From positions 5,387,182 to 5,451,181 of the forward strand of contig NC_087384.1 in the NCBI RefSeq assembly GCF_963675165.1: a stretch of 64,000 bases of DNA, in the 5' to 3' direction. This DNA comes from Halichondria panicea. Taxonomy: Eukaryota; Porifera; Demospongiae; Suberitida; Halichondriidae. Positions within the stretch are counted from its first letter, which is position 1. Each line of letters opens with the position of its first letter. Below the pieces are notes generated by a model. It was not told the DNA's origin, did not search any database, and saw only the letters and a program-made list of their open reading frames with translations. The position numbers were made by a program, and so were the translations under genes. Shown here piece after piece: positions 23,501 to 33,130 of this stretch.

Positions 23501-26500
23501 GGGCGTATATTCGAATAAAAACTCGCCGTTCGCGATTAAACGCCCAGTCCCCTAATAAGCCTAAACTTCTTGTAGAAAAGGGTGGGCGTATTTTCGCGAG
23601 GGTACGGTATATATATATACTATGGAGACAGGCCTGCATGCTTATCACAAATGTATAAAATATGCAACAAACCTTTCGTGAGACTTGTACTTTTATGACT
23701 TTCACTGGATTGGAGAAATGACTAGAAACGGCTACTTTCACATGATCAGCATCCATGGCGATCTTTGTATCATTTTCAGCATCATAGTTAAACTGTAGTG
23801 AATGCTGACTGGTATCTTTGGCACAGACCTTTGTCTTATATTGAGCAACTTGAATGTGGTAACAGAACCACAGGTTGTTGCCATTCACTGTCACGGAAAC
23901 CTCCCTACCGTGGCGGCGAAAATCAACAGATGTGATGGATGGTTTTACAACATTCAGATCCTGGAGTGACGAACCAGGCCTAGGTGGTTGCTTGATATAA
24001 CTCCTGAAGATAGCTTGCTGGTACACTTTGGCATCATGCTGAAGTGATCAATAAGCACATTGCATGCATGCATGGAGGTAATTTACACAAGTTTTTTTTA
24101 CCTTTGAGAACATCTCAAATGATAGCTGATCAATGGATGAAAGCGAAGCAAACTCATGTAATGCAGCCAATTCTTGACTTTCAAGAGTCTTGAACATTAA
24201 TCCGTTTAAAGGATCGATCGAAACTGAGTGCACATCTCCTATTGTTATCAACTTAGGTAGACGGGCCAGTAACTGTGGAATAGCTTTGCCCAGTACAGAC
24301 TTAATGGAAGCAAGTGCGTCCAGTGCATCCAAATCGGTACCCTATATATGATTATGTATATATATATACAGTACCAGGGTTTTATCTATAGGATTAAAGA
24401 TTTGGGCGGGGGTAAATACGCCGCAAAATGTTTGAACACGCCCTTATTACATGCTAGTGCATCATAGTAGATATAGTTACGTATATGCACATCATAGACA
24501 GGACTAATGTGATGATGTCATTATTCTACAAATTTGGGAGGGGAGATTCACCCCTGCCCCCCATTACCTGACTACATTAGCAAAAATACATGCACCAAAC
24601 CTTGTAGTTGCCACTGTCCTGGAGGATACCAAAGTTGCGCGTTAAAACAGAGGTAAATAGTCCTTGGAAACTCTGTAAGAAGGTGCGACCTTTGTGTGTT
24701 TAGGAACTAGAGCATGTACGTACATGTATACCTCCAGTGATTTCCAAAGACTGGGGAGCAACACCTCAGAACCCACCTCCTCACAACGGGGGTCCAAAAA
24801 CATGCATAAGTTGGGGATGGGGTCAGAGTCCAACATAATTGAATGGACAGTGCTCCCAAACTGAGGGGTTTCCTCCATTGCAATGGTAACCACAGAGAGG
24901 GTGATCATCGGGGCACCAAGTGTGATGCAAGCAACATTTTCTTGCAAGGCTTCCACACTGAGGAGTGGCTCTCTCCACATCCTAGCAGCTACTGCTTTGG
25001 CCAGCAGTCCCCCAAATGTGAATCCTGATATAATTGCTATCATTAATACAATGATCCAGAAAATTGGTGTGGTGCATGTCCATGCAGTGTTTCTCTCACA
25101 CGTTAAAGAACACCAGTAGCTAATCAAATTTGGGAATCTGTATACAAGTATATGTATAGTATTGTGTGTACAGTGCTAATTTAATTTGGGGGGCTATACA
25201 TCTATTGTTGTCATGTACTGTGCCACTGCATGTGTTTGAGGACGTTGAGAAGCTGTGTGTGTGCCAAATAATGGCAAGAAAATTAGTAGTAATAAAGTAA
25301 CCTCTTTCCCCAAACAAAAATCTGGCCACACCGTTTGACTTTACATGGGAAAAAACAATAACATGCATGCAGCATTCATCGGTACTTACCTGTGAAAACA
25401 ATACGATATCCATCATGCAGTTGACGGACAAAGAATCTCAATGGAATCCTTTCACTTTCAATCTTAATTCCTGTATAGTAAATATTGAAAATACCGTAGA
25501 AACTAGATTATTAGCGCTTACTCGACTATAAGCGTATCTTTATTTTAAGCGCATGCTCAACTGCAGGTTTTTGTACTCGAATTGAAGCGCTTTTCCAATT
25601 ATGCCAAGGATGATTAATTTTGTAAAAATTTAGAGCTAATTTGTTTATTTATATGAGCTAGCTAGCTTGTACAGGCATGGTAGCTATATAGCTGATGATA
25701 TATCCATCTGGAAGGACTCTCTGGGCATGCTGTTACCTTGTCTAATCATGCTGAGAGAATGTAAGACATGGATGAGGTCCTTTTATTTCAAGTTCCTAGT
25801 CATTATGAATGTTTTAATAAAAATTAGAACACACCTAGCCAAGATTAAGTGTTTTAATCTGCCGTCCGCCTCGTGCATTACGTTAACCTCGAGGCCATCT
25901 GAGTGCACCTGCATTAAACACGTGACTTGGCTAGGTGTGTTCTAAAGGATTTAGTGCTGTCACGTGAGCTCTAGCCTCGTGGCAGCTACATTTTAAATCA
26001 GTTGCTGGTGGCTATAGCTATAGCTAGCTAGACGTAATAGCAAGTTTAAGGATCCAGTAACTGATGCAAAGGAGAAAGAGATACGATTTAAAGCTATCTG
26101 GACTGACTGGGCATGTTCTCGACTGATTTCTCCTGCTGACCAACAGTCCCACTACTGGACATGCCTCCATCAGGTGATCTGGCTTACTGGATGGGAAAAT
26201 TTGTGCGTAAACTAAATGGCAATGAGTATCTGGTTTGCTCTTTTGGAACGCTATGATATTTGAAGCACCTTTGATGAAATGATTACATGAATCTGGCTTA
26301 GGTACGTCTTCAAAGCAAGCTGAGCCTATGCTATGGTCAAGTCAGCAATTCGGTACACTATACTACACATGAAACAAGTCGAGACATAACATTCAACTTT
26401 CTAATACTTTTCAGCTTTGCTTGTGTACATATTAAATCTGCTTGTATTATATGATGACATTCAGATTTCCTACTCAGCTTTGCTTTGGTGTACACATTCA

Positions 26501-29500
26501 ATCTGCTTGTATTATGCAATTGTTAAAAAATAGGCATTAATAACTTAAAGCACATGCACTTAAGTGTGGATTAATCCATGGTCATGTGACTCCTTTTAGC
26601 CAAGTTGATTGGCTGGAGATCATATGACAGCACTAAATGATGTAAATGAACTGTATATATATAAAATAAATTGTAACATAATAGTAGATCCAGTTAGGGT
26701 TGCCTGCTTGCTCACTTTCTACAGCTTACGAGTCAGCTCTATAGGCCCTGGCAAATTATGCCGGCATAATTTGGAGCATAATAGATTAGGTCCATAATTG
26801 AGGCATAATACGGTTAATATTTTGAATTTGGTCAATTCGGTACAAATAGGACGGTCCTCTGCTGCTGCTGAATTTGTTTTTTCTCTTTTAAATGACTCTT
26901 TTACATCTAGAAGATTATGTTGAATGTTCAGTTATGTTACAAATGTACAATACAACAAGTAAGAGATAATTTTTTGCTACTATAAAAAGAACGGCACTAA
27001 TAGGTTCTTTTGACAAGCATAATAGGCTGAATTTGGGGCACTGCTCAAAAGACAGAAAAAAAAGAGAATAATTTGCCAGGGCCTAGTCAGACTCAGCTCT
27101 CATCACAGAGACATCCGGTTACTGGGTGGGGCTCGAAAATGACTGCATTAAAGGCGCATTCTCGAATATAAGCGTATAGAGCTCTGCTATTGACCCCACG
27201 AGCGCATGCGCTAATAATCCAGTATACTATATTGTGCACATAATTAAAAAATTATACCATGTGTATACCAGGGGGGTAGAGCGTCTTACTACGCATATGC
27301 AAATCATGCCTATATATGCTGACATTATTCATTGTACTTAAGAATATTCACTATTTACTAGATCAACCACATTATTAGCCACACATGCAACACATGCATA
27401 TATGTGGCTAATAATACATTTGATCTACAGTGGTTTTCCATACCTTTGCAGGCTATACTCCAAGAGCACTGCAACCACAATGTAGTGATTACCTGTCTGT
27501 GTTATTTTAGTACACCCACACATCACAAAAATCAATGATGGGTAAAATACTGGCTATTGCAGACTTTTCACACAACTCAAGGGGTTACTACTCTACTTTC
27601 ATGGCACTCCTTCTATAAAAAAATGCTTGAGGTCAACAAGCTGCTTTCCAATTTTGAGCCTAGTAAATACAGGCCCTCCGCTCCCTATAGCTATACATAC
27701 AAGTTTTAGCTCATATCATTTTGCCACAATGAACCAAGCAACAAGTTAGCTGAGCTACCATCAGAGCTACCATCACTTCAGTCAGATAAAATATGAGACA
27801 CCTGGAACATTTAGCGGCTATTATAATTATTTGGTGAGTGAGCTATTAAAATTTGGCGATTTTTAATTTGACATCTTAGGCTACTACAGCAATTAGGTCC
27901 ACTAATTTGGCAGTTTTGAAATTGCCAAATTAAAACCAGTTACAGTTTGCATTTTGCAGGCCATAGCAAGTAATCTTGTTGGCTTGTTACTAACAATCAT
28001 AACAGAAGCCAACCAAAATACTATATTTACTACATTGTGGTTGCAGTGCTCTTGCAGTATAGCCTGCAAAGGTAAGGAAAACCACTGTAGTAAAATAATA
28101 GGATCATGTGCTAAGTGCTCTGTATACATGTGCAGAACACTTAGCACATTACAAACAAGGAAATGTGGTATATATAGACGATATTGAACCAGCAATACTA
28201 TATATAAGCATAGTAAGACGCTCCATCCCCTCATGTGCTCCTGATATACTATATATACCTTGCTCAAAAGAGGAGAATTTCTTCATCCAGTCTGAGAGTA
28301 AAGACTCGCTCCTAAAAGCAACATAGAACACCTTCCCCTGTCTAGCGATGAGGTAGCGATCGACATCCTCTCTGTCTTGTGATCGAGACAGTGACACTTC
28401 TTCGAGGGAGTGCTCAGGAAACTTTTTGTTGAAGAAATCTTTGTAGTCGGAAATAGTACTAGTGCTAGTAGCTAGGCTACACAGACAAGCATGATAGACA
28501 ATGTCTTTACTAAAGAGTGACGGCATATGTTCTTTAGTGGGGATTTCTTGCTCTTCGAGAGATTTCTCAGACATTTTCTCCACAGACGCAATTTTTCCCA
28601 AAGCCCATTCATAAACACTGTTGTCTACAAGCAGATCATTGCTATACACTTTAGCAAGGACTTTCCTAATGCTGTCGGGCCTGATTCGAGACTTCATTGT
28701 GTTTTTTACAAAGTCAGACAAAGCCTTCTTGTTATTTGACACATTTCGTTCCTCATCCTCTATAGAATCAATGGAGAATGATTTGATTACCTCCAGTTGT
28801 GCTCGCAATTTTTGTGAAAATGCTTCAAGAAGGTGAGAATTGTCTGCATAATTATATTCAAATCACTGCTCCAGCAATAAAGATAAATACTACGTACCTT
28901 CATCTGCAAGGTTTATGTCTTCTCTTTCTGGGTCAGCTGAATTAGATATATAAGGTGTTTATGAATTGAAATGACCATATAAATCTACTGCATGTATTGT
29001 ATCTCACATAGTATGAGGTGATCCTTTGCTATGCTAATAGCATGTGCTCTGTTATTTCCTCCAGCAGAATGCTCCACTGCTTTGATTATATTCAGCCATG
29101 TTGGCTCTCCGTACTTCTTGGTGTTGTAGCCCAAGCGTAAATACTCTGCTACTGTGTCGGCTAGACAATCCTGAACATCTCCCTTATGTGTGCTCTCCAA
29201 CTCATCCAACTTGTTACGCTTTATCCTGAGAGCTGTTCCAATAGCCTTCCATTTTGCGGCAACAGGAGAGAGAGCCTCAATTACGTCAAACATGTCATCC
29301 TCTCCTATGCATATTGCATAGAGCCACAGAGCAGTCAGTACAGTATCAGCGACAATCATATCATAGAAACCATTCATCATTGTGATTCATTCACTTACCA
29401 AGTGTTTTGCTATCCACTGCTGAAAGATCTATAGTTTCGGCTGTAGCTGCCAAAGAAGGTAAAAAAATAAATAGGGAGCTGTTCGCTAGATCAAGCTATT

Positions 29501-29520
29501 AAAGACTTACCTTCAGTCAT
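14580..29520 (-). CDS. Death domain - lipase-like - P-loop GTPase fusion protein, 14 exons
   Basis: Exons (minus strand): 29520-29511, 29446-29399, 29304-29008, 28936-28898, 28843-28259, 25470-25390, 25024-24732, 24672-24601, 24341-24102, 24038-23673, 20314-18794, 18688-18504, 15304-15133, 14813-14580. All have AG/GT borders and phases that match, giving 4143 nt, about 1380 residues. Residues 20-118: Death domain (WKAIGTALRI, YLRLGYNTKKYGEPTW). Residues ~280-600: class-3-lipase-like (VFYVAFR 303-309, TGFTFGG 353-359, ITLGAP 387-392, DSDPIP 419-424, HDAKVY from 556). Residues ~570-677: beta-rich segment. Residues ~678-1160: long, mostly helical region. Residues 1161-1303: GTPase with GLVNSGKS (1167-1174), TT (1195-1196), DFPG (1214-1217), TYADK (1272-1276). 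Likely a cytosolic or membrane-linked signalling protein; function is inferred only. Introns hold many TIR elements. The lipase nucleophile position is Thr, not Ser. Confidence 0.75.
16162..16417. repeat. Long inverted repeat inside an intron
   Basis: Arms of about 106 bp (16162-16268 and 16312-16417) with a loop of some 43 bp; for example CCTGTATCTGTCACAAGCTT is answered by an inverted copy near 16320-16340. It lies in the 3.2-kb intron between exons 12 and 13 of the Death-lipase-GTPase gene and would fold in its pre-mRNA. Confidence 0.75.
16453..17664. mobile_element. TIR transposon with RecQ-like fragment, copy 1
   Basis: Left end TAGTCTCG...GCAGCCGTCGAAGG then GAACCCGCCGCTTTTCC; the right end near 17628-17664 is its inverse (GGAAAAGCGGCGGGTTCGAC...CGTGAGACTA). 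A shorter relative lies at 21830-22359. The interior carries an ORF (17236-17478) with SVAAIKLGYKEFKPNQKL, which resembles the Q-motif region of RecQ-like helicases, and a nested palindrome at 17107-17248. No transposase. Confidence 0.6.
17107..17248. repeat. Nested palindromic element
   Basis: GATATGCCACACCTA...GGAGGATATGCACCC pairs with GGGTGCATATCCTCC...TAGGTGTGGTATATC, and the inner arms CCTCCGCTACCGTGGTTAC pair exactly with their inverse; the loop is about 23 bp. Inserted within the TIR transposon at 16453-17664. Confidence 0.75.
18338..18428. repeat. Short inverted repeat
   Basis: ATTATCCCATGGATACTGA pairs with TCAGTATCCATAGGATAAT near 18410-18428, and the inner TGATTATCACTCGT pairs with ACGAGTGATCATC-like sequence. 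It is a hairpin just 3' of exon 12 of the fusion gene. Confidence 0.55.
20501..20735. repeat. Foldback MITE, ~235 bp
   Basis: Left arm AAGGGCGTATAAAAGAAGAG with GGGCATGCAACTC; right arm is its inverse ending GCCCTTGGTAGTA. The centre is itself palindromic (CTAAAAATAGAAATTTCTATTTTTAG). In intron 10 of the fusion gene. Confidence 0.8.
21121..21413. repeat. TIR element, TAGGCCACT..AGTTTCCCGT family, copy 1
   Basis: TAGGCCACTGCAACTTTGAC at the left is matched by GTCAAAGTTTCAGTGGCCTA at the right, with AGTTTCC inside. A second member with the same outer ends lies at 38591-38824. Interior non-coding. Confidence 0.65.
21830..22359. mobile_element. TIR transposon with RecQ-like fragment, copy 2
   Basis: Same ends as 16453-17664, including GAACCCGCTGCTTTTCC on the left and GGAAAAGCGGCGGG with the CAGATGTCCTTCCCCC extension on the right, so its right end is more complete than that of copy 1. 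The interior keeps the stretch AAGCTAGGTTATAAAGAGCT and AACCCAATCAAAAGCTTACT but the reading frame is broken. Confidence 0.6.
22892..23609. repeat. TIR element, TACCGTACCCTCGCGAAAAT ends
   Basis: TACCGTACCCTCGCGAAAAT at 22892 is answered by ATTTTCGCGAGGGTACGGTA ending at 23609, an almost perfect TIR over 26 bp including GGGC. About 718 bp, no ORF with support. It ends only ~65 bp from exon 10 of the fusion gene. Confidence 0.75.
24102..25470 (-). other. Lipase class-3-like core of the fusion protein
   Basis: Exons 6-9 continue the strand VFYVAFR of exon 5 with LRFFVRQLHDGYRIVF, a nucleophile elbow G354-F-T356-F-G358, helix LLAKAVAARMW, strand ITLGAP and D421 in DSDPIP. Family members have GxSxG, GAP and an acidic residue before P, with a His before a Tyr helix (here HDAKVYQQAI starting at 556). 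Three of the landmarks are kept but Ser is Thr, so catalysis is doubtful. The apparent membrane helix just upstream of 25024 is intron read-through. Confidence 0.65.
25825..25944. repeat. Inverted repeat ~120 bp
   Basis: TAGAACACACCTAGCCAAG pairs perfectly with CTTGGCTAGGTGTGTTCTA; inner AAGTGTTTTAAT and ATTAAACACGT pair loosely. Intronic in the fusion gene. Confidence 0.7.
25980..26741. other. Intronic stretch without recognised content
   Basis: Part of the 2.8-kb intron 5 of the fusion gene. A plus-strand reading near 26041-26200 (KEKEIRFKAIWTDWACSRLI) is open for about 60 codons and may be a relic of a mobile element; not assigned. Confidence 0.3.
26742..27085. repeat. TIR element, TAGGCCCTGGCAAATTATGC ends
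   Basis: TAGGCCCTGGCAAATTATGC on the left and TAATTTGCCAGGGCCTA on the right, ~344 bp, rich in GCATAAT words like the element at 4994-5552. Non-coding. Confidence 0.75.
27425..28090. repeat. Mariner-like TIR element (TA-CAGTGGTTTTCC ends)
   Basis: CTACAGTGGTTTTCCATACC with a further ~45 bp (CAGGCTATACTCCAAGAGCA) is matched in inverse at 28025-28090. TA at both edges fits Tc1/mariner-type target duplication. About 666 bp, without a transposase ORF. Confidence 0.7.
29008..29304 (-). other. Death domain of the fusion protein
   Basis: One exon encodes the whole domain, about residues 20-118: FDVIEALSPVAAKWKAIG, then ALRIKRNKLDELES, then DCLADTVAEYLRLGYN and EPTWLNIIKAVEH. The helix order and the closing W.N...A motif are those of Death domains. 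Such one-exon domains are easily shuffled between genes, which fits its appearance on a lipase-GTPase protein. Confidence 0.8.
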
Positions 29521-29753
29521 GGTTGGCCGGTAAGTGTTTGGCAAGGTGAAGCGGAAGTAAAATTTACCAGAGCCACTAACTGAAGTGTCCAACGCTGGTC
29601 CTCCTCCTTTTTTGTGTCCAAATGAAAATCTCACCTGATTAGAGCCGCCTCCCTTTGCTTGGAATTATTCATTGACAGGAAATGGCAAAATACTGTAGAT
29701 CTACTGTACATTGTCTACTAGATCTACATGCATGCATAGCCTCGATCCCAGGC

Positions 29754-29812
29754 CGATCCGTCTCTAATTGAACGCTAGGTCGCCGACCTAGCGTTCAATT
29801 AGAGACGGATCG
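29754..29812. repeat. Perfect 28-bp hairpin
   Basis: GATCCGTCTCTAATTGAACG and its continuation to 29782 are perfectly repeated in inverse at 29784-29811 around a single central base; flanking TAGCCTCGATCC and GGATCGAGGCTA add a second, outer pairing. About 235 bp upstream of the fusion gene start codon. Confidence 0.8.
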
Positions 29813-30116
29813 AGGCTACATGCGCTATGCATGCATGCATTGCTTCCTTCATCTTGAAGACCATTTATTAAGCCATCACTCATTCATAGACTTTTGTTGC
29901 TCCTCTCCTATATTATAGGCCATAATGACAGTGTGGAATTCAAATTTCAAAAATATTGATCAACAATGATAACGTAACATAATATTAACATAAAATTATA
30001 ATTATACAAAGCAATTATCTCTTCTATATATAACATTTTTGAGTGAAAGCAAAACATGGCGAGAGGCATTAGCATAGTGCAGCTTGTAGCTTGGTTATGT
30101 CTACAGCCACTCTGAG

Positions 30117-30410
30117 TAGACTCGCAAGCCATCACTGTTGCAGGCGAACAGTAGACTGGTCAAACTCCGTGTAGAGACTCATGTTGCACAGTCAGCATAT
30201 CAGATAAGATTCTAAGTGGCTGCGGTTTTCGTGACGTCAGTATACTGCATGTGATACGTAGAGTTTTCTAGTGATACGTCACTATCAATAATCTTGTGGT
30301 AACCGCATGCGGTTAGTTCCCACAAATATCGTGGCAAACCTTACACGAGTCTCAACACGGAGTTTGACCAGTCTACTATTCGCCTGCAACAGTGACGGCT
30401 TGCTAGTCTA
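30117..30410. repeat. TIR element with ~57-bp arms
   Basis: TAGACTCGCAAGCCATCACT on the left, continuing through ACTGGTCAAACTCCGTG, is matched by the inverse arm ending GACGGCTTGCTAGTCTA. About 294 bp. Non-coding; upstream of the fusion gene. Confidence 0.75.
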
Positions 30411-30878
30411 ATTGTGAGTTCTGTCCACAAAAAACAGTGATGTATACTATACTGTTTGAACCGAACTATTTCACACCCACTTGATTTTAACAAACAAACT
30501 ATTGAGATATTATTTAGTTTGGCATAGCCAAACCCTGGACGCTCAGATTAGTGGGCGTCTAATTATCGGCCCACGCTCAACGTTACTACAAGGCTAATTA
30601 CTAAATTGAGGTACTCGTGTCGTACCTCCGCCCAACTGTGTCAACACAAGCACTACAGCTCCAACATTTTTTTTTATTCTAGTGCATGTTGCTATACAGA
30701 AAGAATAGCAGTTACGCACGAGTCAAAGAGACTGCAAATCAATGGCCTTGAAAGTAAGCAAAACTAGTCATAATTCGAGAAATACAAATCCATGAGTCAA
30801 AATCCATGGCTAGAGCCTATAGAAGTTACACTTGCATAGCAACAGTAGCCTAGGCATATACATGCATACTTTTACTAG

Positions 30879-30905
30879 CTGACTGACTGACTGACTGACT
30901 GACAT
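30879..30905. repeat. (GACT)n microsatellite
   Basis: About six tandem copies of CTGA/GACT, followed by CATGCATAC. Confidence 0.8.
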
Positions 30906-30976
30906 GCATACACGAAAAACACACTATCGTTTGCTTCTAGCTGGTGCACCGAGATATAATGAGATATCTACATGGT

Positions 30977-32435
30977 TTAGGGGTCCAGTAGCTTTGAAAT
31001 GTACTCCTGAAAATTGTTCCTTTCTCTGAGAACCTCTGTTTCCCTGTGTCTAGTGTCACCAGCCCCGGTGGATTGGTGTGCAGCTTCAGGGCGTTGCTTG
31101 ACTGAGCCCTGCAACTGATCTGTTCTTGTCTTGAGCTCATTAATAACCCTGTATGTCGTATAGGTTACAAAATGTGATATAAATTATAATAGTCAGTAGC
31201 TCCTTCATCAAGCGGAAATGCACATTCATAATGGTCCCATGCATTCATTCATCCACTTATGAGTGACTGGGCTTACAGCCACTATTATTGTAACAGCAAT
31301 TATAGTAATCACATGGCATGGAATTGAAGGCTATTGACTTCGATCTATCCTTTTCCTATCCTCATAACGCGTACACGCATCACCTTGTTCTCTCTGCAAG
31401 TCTCTCTTCAAGTTCACCATTTCTCTGCACTAGTGCCACACACTCGGCTTTGAGCGTGTTCTGGGAGAGAGGAGATTATATAATATACATATACCGTACT
31501 CTACCGAGATTGCGGACGCCCACCCCCACTTTTGAGTGAAAGTTCCTGCATACGCTAATTTGATACGCCCACCAGGAAGTGATGCATTTGTTAGTGAGCA
31601 AGTTGTCAAGAAAAGGTTTAGCAGATTATTGTGTAGCTGGTTAGCTGGTTAGCTGGTTATCTTTGTATAGCTATATAAATATAGAGCTATAATATAAGAG
31701 CCGAGGACAATCTAATCTATAAGAGACGAGGACAATCTTCTCTGAATCTCTCTGACAAAGACTGTTTGAGAGAACTAGACACTTTCATGAAATGCTTTAA
31801 CTGCTAAAAAGCTACGTACTTCTAGTTGAAAAACTTTTTGAAGGTGACAAAAACACTGTTTTCCAATTAATCTAATCGTTACTCGATTCACGATTATTCC
31901 CCACAAGGTCAATACAGTAAAAAGTTATTGTGTCTGCTATGGTCACACAAGGTGAATGCTCTACTGAGCATCTTGTTATACAGTTTTTCATTGACAAGCT
32001 TTCGAGAAATGCACAGCCAGTCAGCCATTCCAAGCATGGTTATATACTACTCAGCACCAAATGCAAAGAATTGTTCTTTTGTTCATAATAGGTGTTGCAC
32101 TACAGCCTTGGTTCCAGGCCGATTTTTTTCTACTGGAACGCTGTGTCAAAAAAATGGGAATCTAGTCGTGCACTAATGTAAAATTTTAGCAAATTATACC
32201 GAAAACTAGTCCGTTCACTAGGAATAACCATAATTATAGTTGATCTCCATAACTGAAGCTATGGCTTATAATGCCCTCTATTGGCTTGGCCAAGAAGGTT
32301 TGCATAGGCACCAAGCCGCATTTTTCACTGAGTGTTGCAAACTCACAATAATTATTGCTCCCACTAACTTACTACAGTTTCCATAGCTTTACTGGTCATT
32401 TTGGGCTGCTTTGATCTTGGAGCCATGGAAACCTT
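30977..32435 (-). pseudogene. CENP-Q-like 3' fragment, copy A
   Basis: Carries the last three exons of the gene at 50843-53343 only: last exon 31148-30977 (open, stop TAA, one codon earlier than in the parent), the 77-base exon 31460-31384, and the 3' part of exon 3 up to 32373. Similarity stops inside exon 3 at about 32435, at GCCATGGAAACCTT, so the N-terminal two-thirds are missing. Exons 4 and 5 still read through, so decay is recent. About 0.5 kb of extra sequence (31.48-31.92 kb) sits in the intron compared with the parent. Confidence 0.7.
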
Positions 32436-33130
32436 TCCTTCATCTTTCCCTGCATGTATATACTGTAGGTATATTCAATGGCATAATTCATAAAAAACAA
32501 AACAAAAAAAAAACAGCTTTAAACAAAATAATTGACCTATATAGATCTACCGACTTCCAACTTGTCTTGCAAGACTCAACTTTCCACAGGACTGCATACA
32601 TTCACTAATTTTAAGTTGCAAAAAGTCTCTGAAGCTCCGCCCACATCATGCACATCCATGCATATTCTGGAACACCGTTTAATCCAAAAAGCTTGCAAAA
32701 TTCATGTATTAGATCTAGTACGTCAGCTATACTCTCTACAAACATTAATATTCATTTTCAATTTTGAAGTGCTCTTTAACACCTTTGAAGAATGCTTTTC
32801 GTAGATTGCTGCCCAAATGCATGCATAGTACAAACTCAGTGGCTTCAGTTCCAGCAGATCCATATATTTTCCTCGTCATCATTGCAACATTACTGTTTCT
32901 GAGTTGCAGCAGAATCAGATGTAGATAAAGATAATTTTATTACACGAACGTGTTACCCGACACACGTTGATGTCTGATGGAGTTCGGCTACCGTATATAC
33001 CTCGCTTGCGCATGCGCACCAAGATGACTTTTTGTGTGAACAAAAAATAGAGGCATGCAGCATAGGTGATTATTCATATACTATATACAATGCAGAAATT
33101 AATTCACGAATCAGTTCATGTTATAAAGGT

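Noticed and set aside
25024-25127. A predicted membrane helix upstream of the lipase-like exon
   Set aside because: The hydrophobic stretch (IFWIIVLMIAII) lies before a good acceptor (ATCAG|GATTC) and is not needed for frame continuity with the exon ending at 25390, so it is intron read-through.
25667-25945. 92-codon plus-strand ORF
   Set aside because: It overlaps a 120-bp inverted repeat and is interrupted in any homologous reading; probably chance.
31928-32176. An 82-codon ORF conserved almost exactly at 42349-42597
   Set aside because: It is conserved only because the whole duplicated unit is nearly identical; it lies in an intron or spacer and is absent from the parent CENP-Q-like region.
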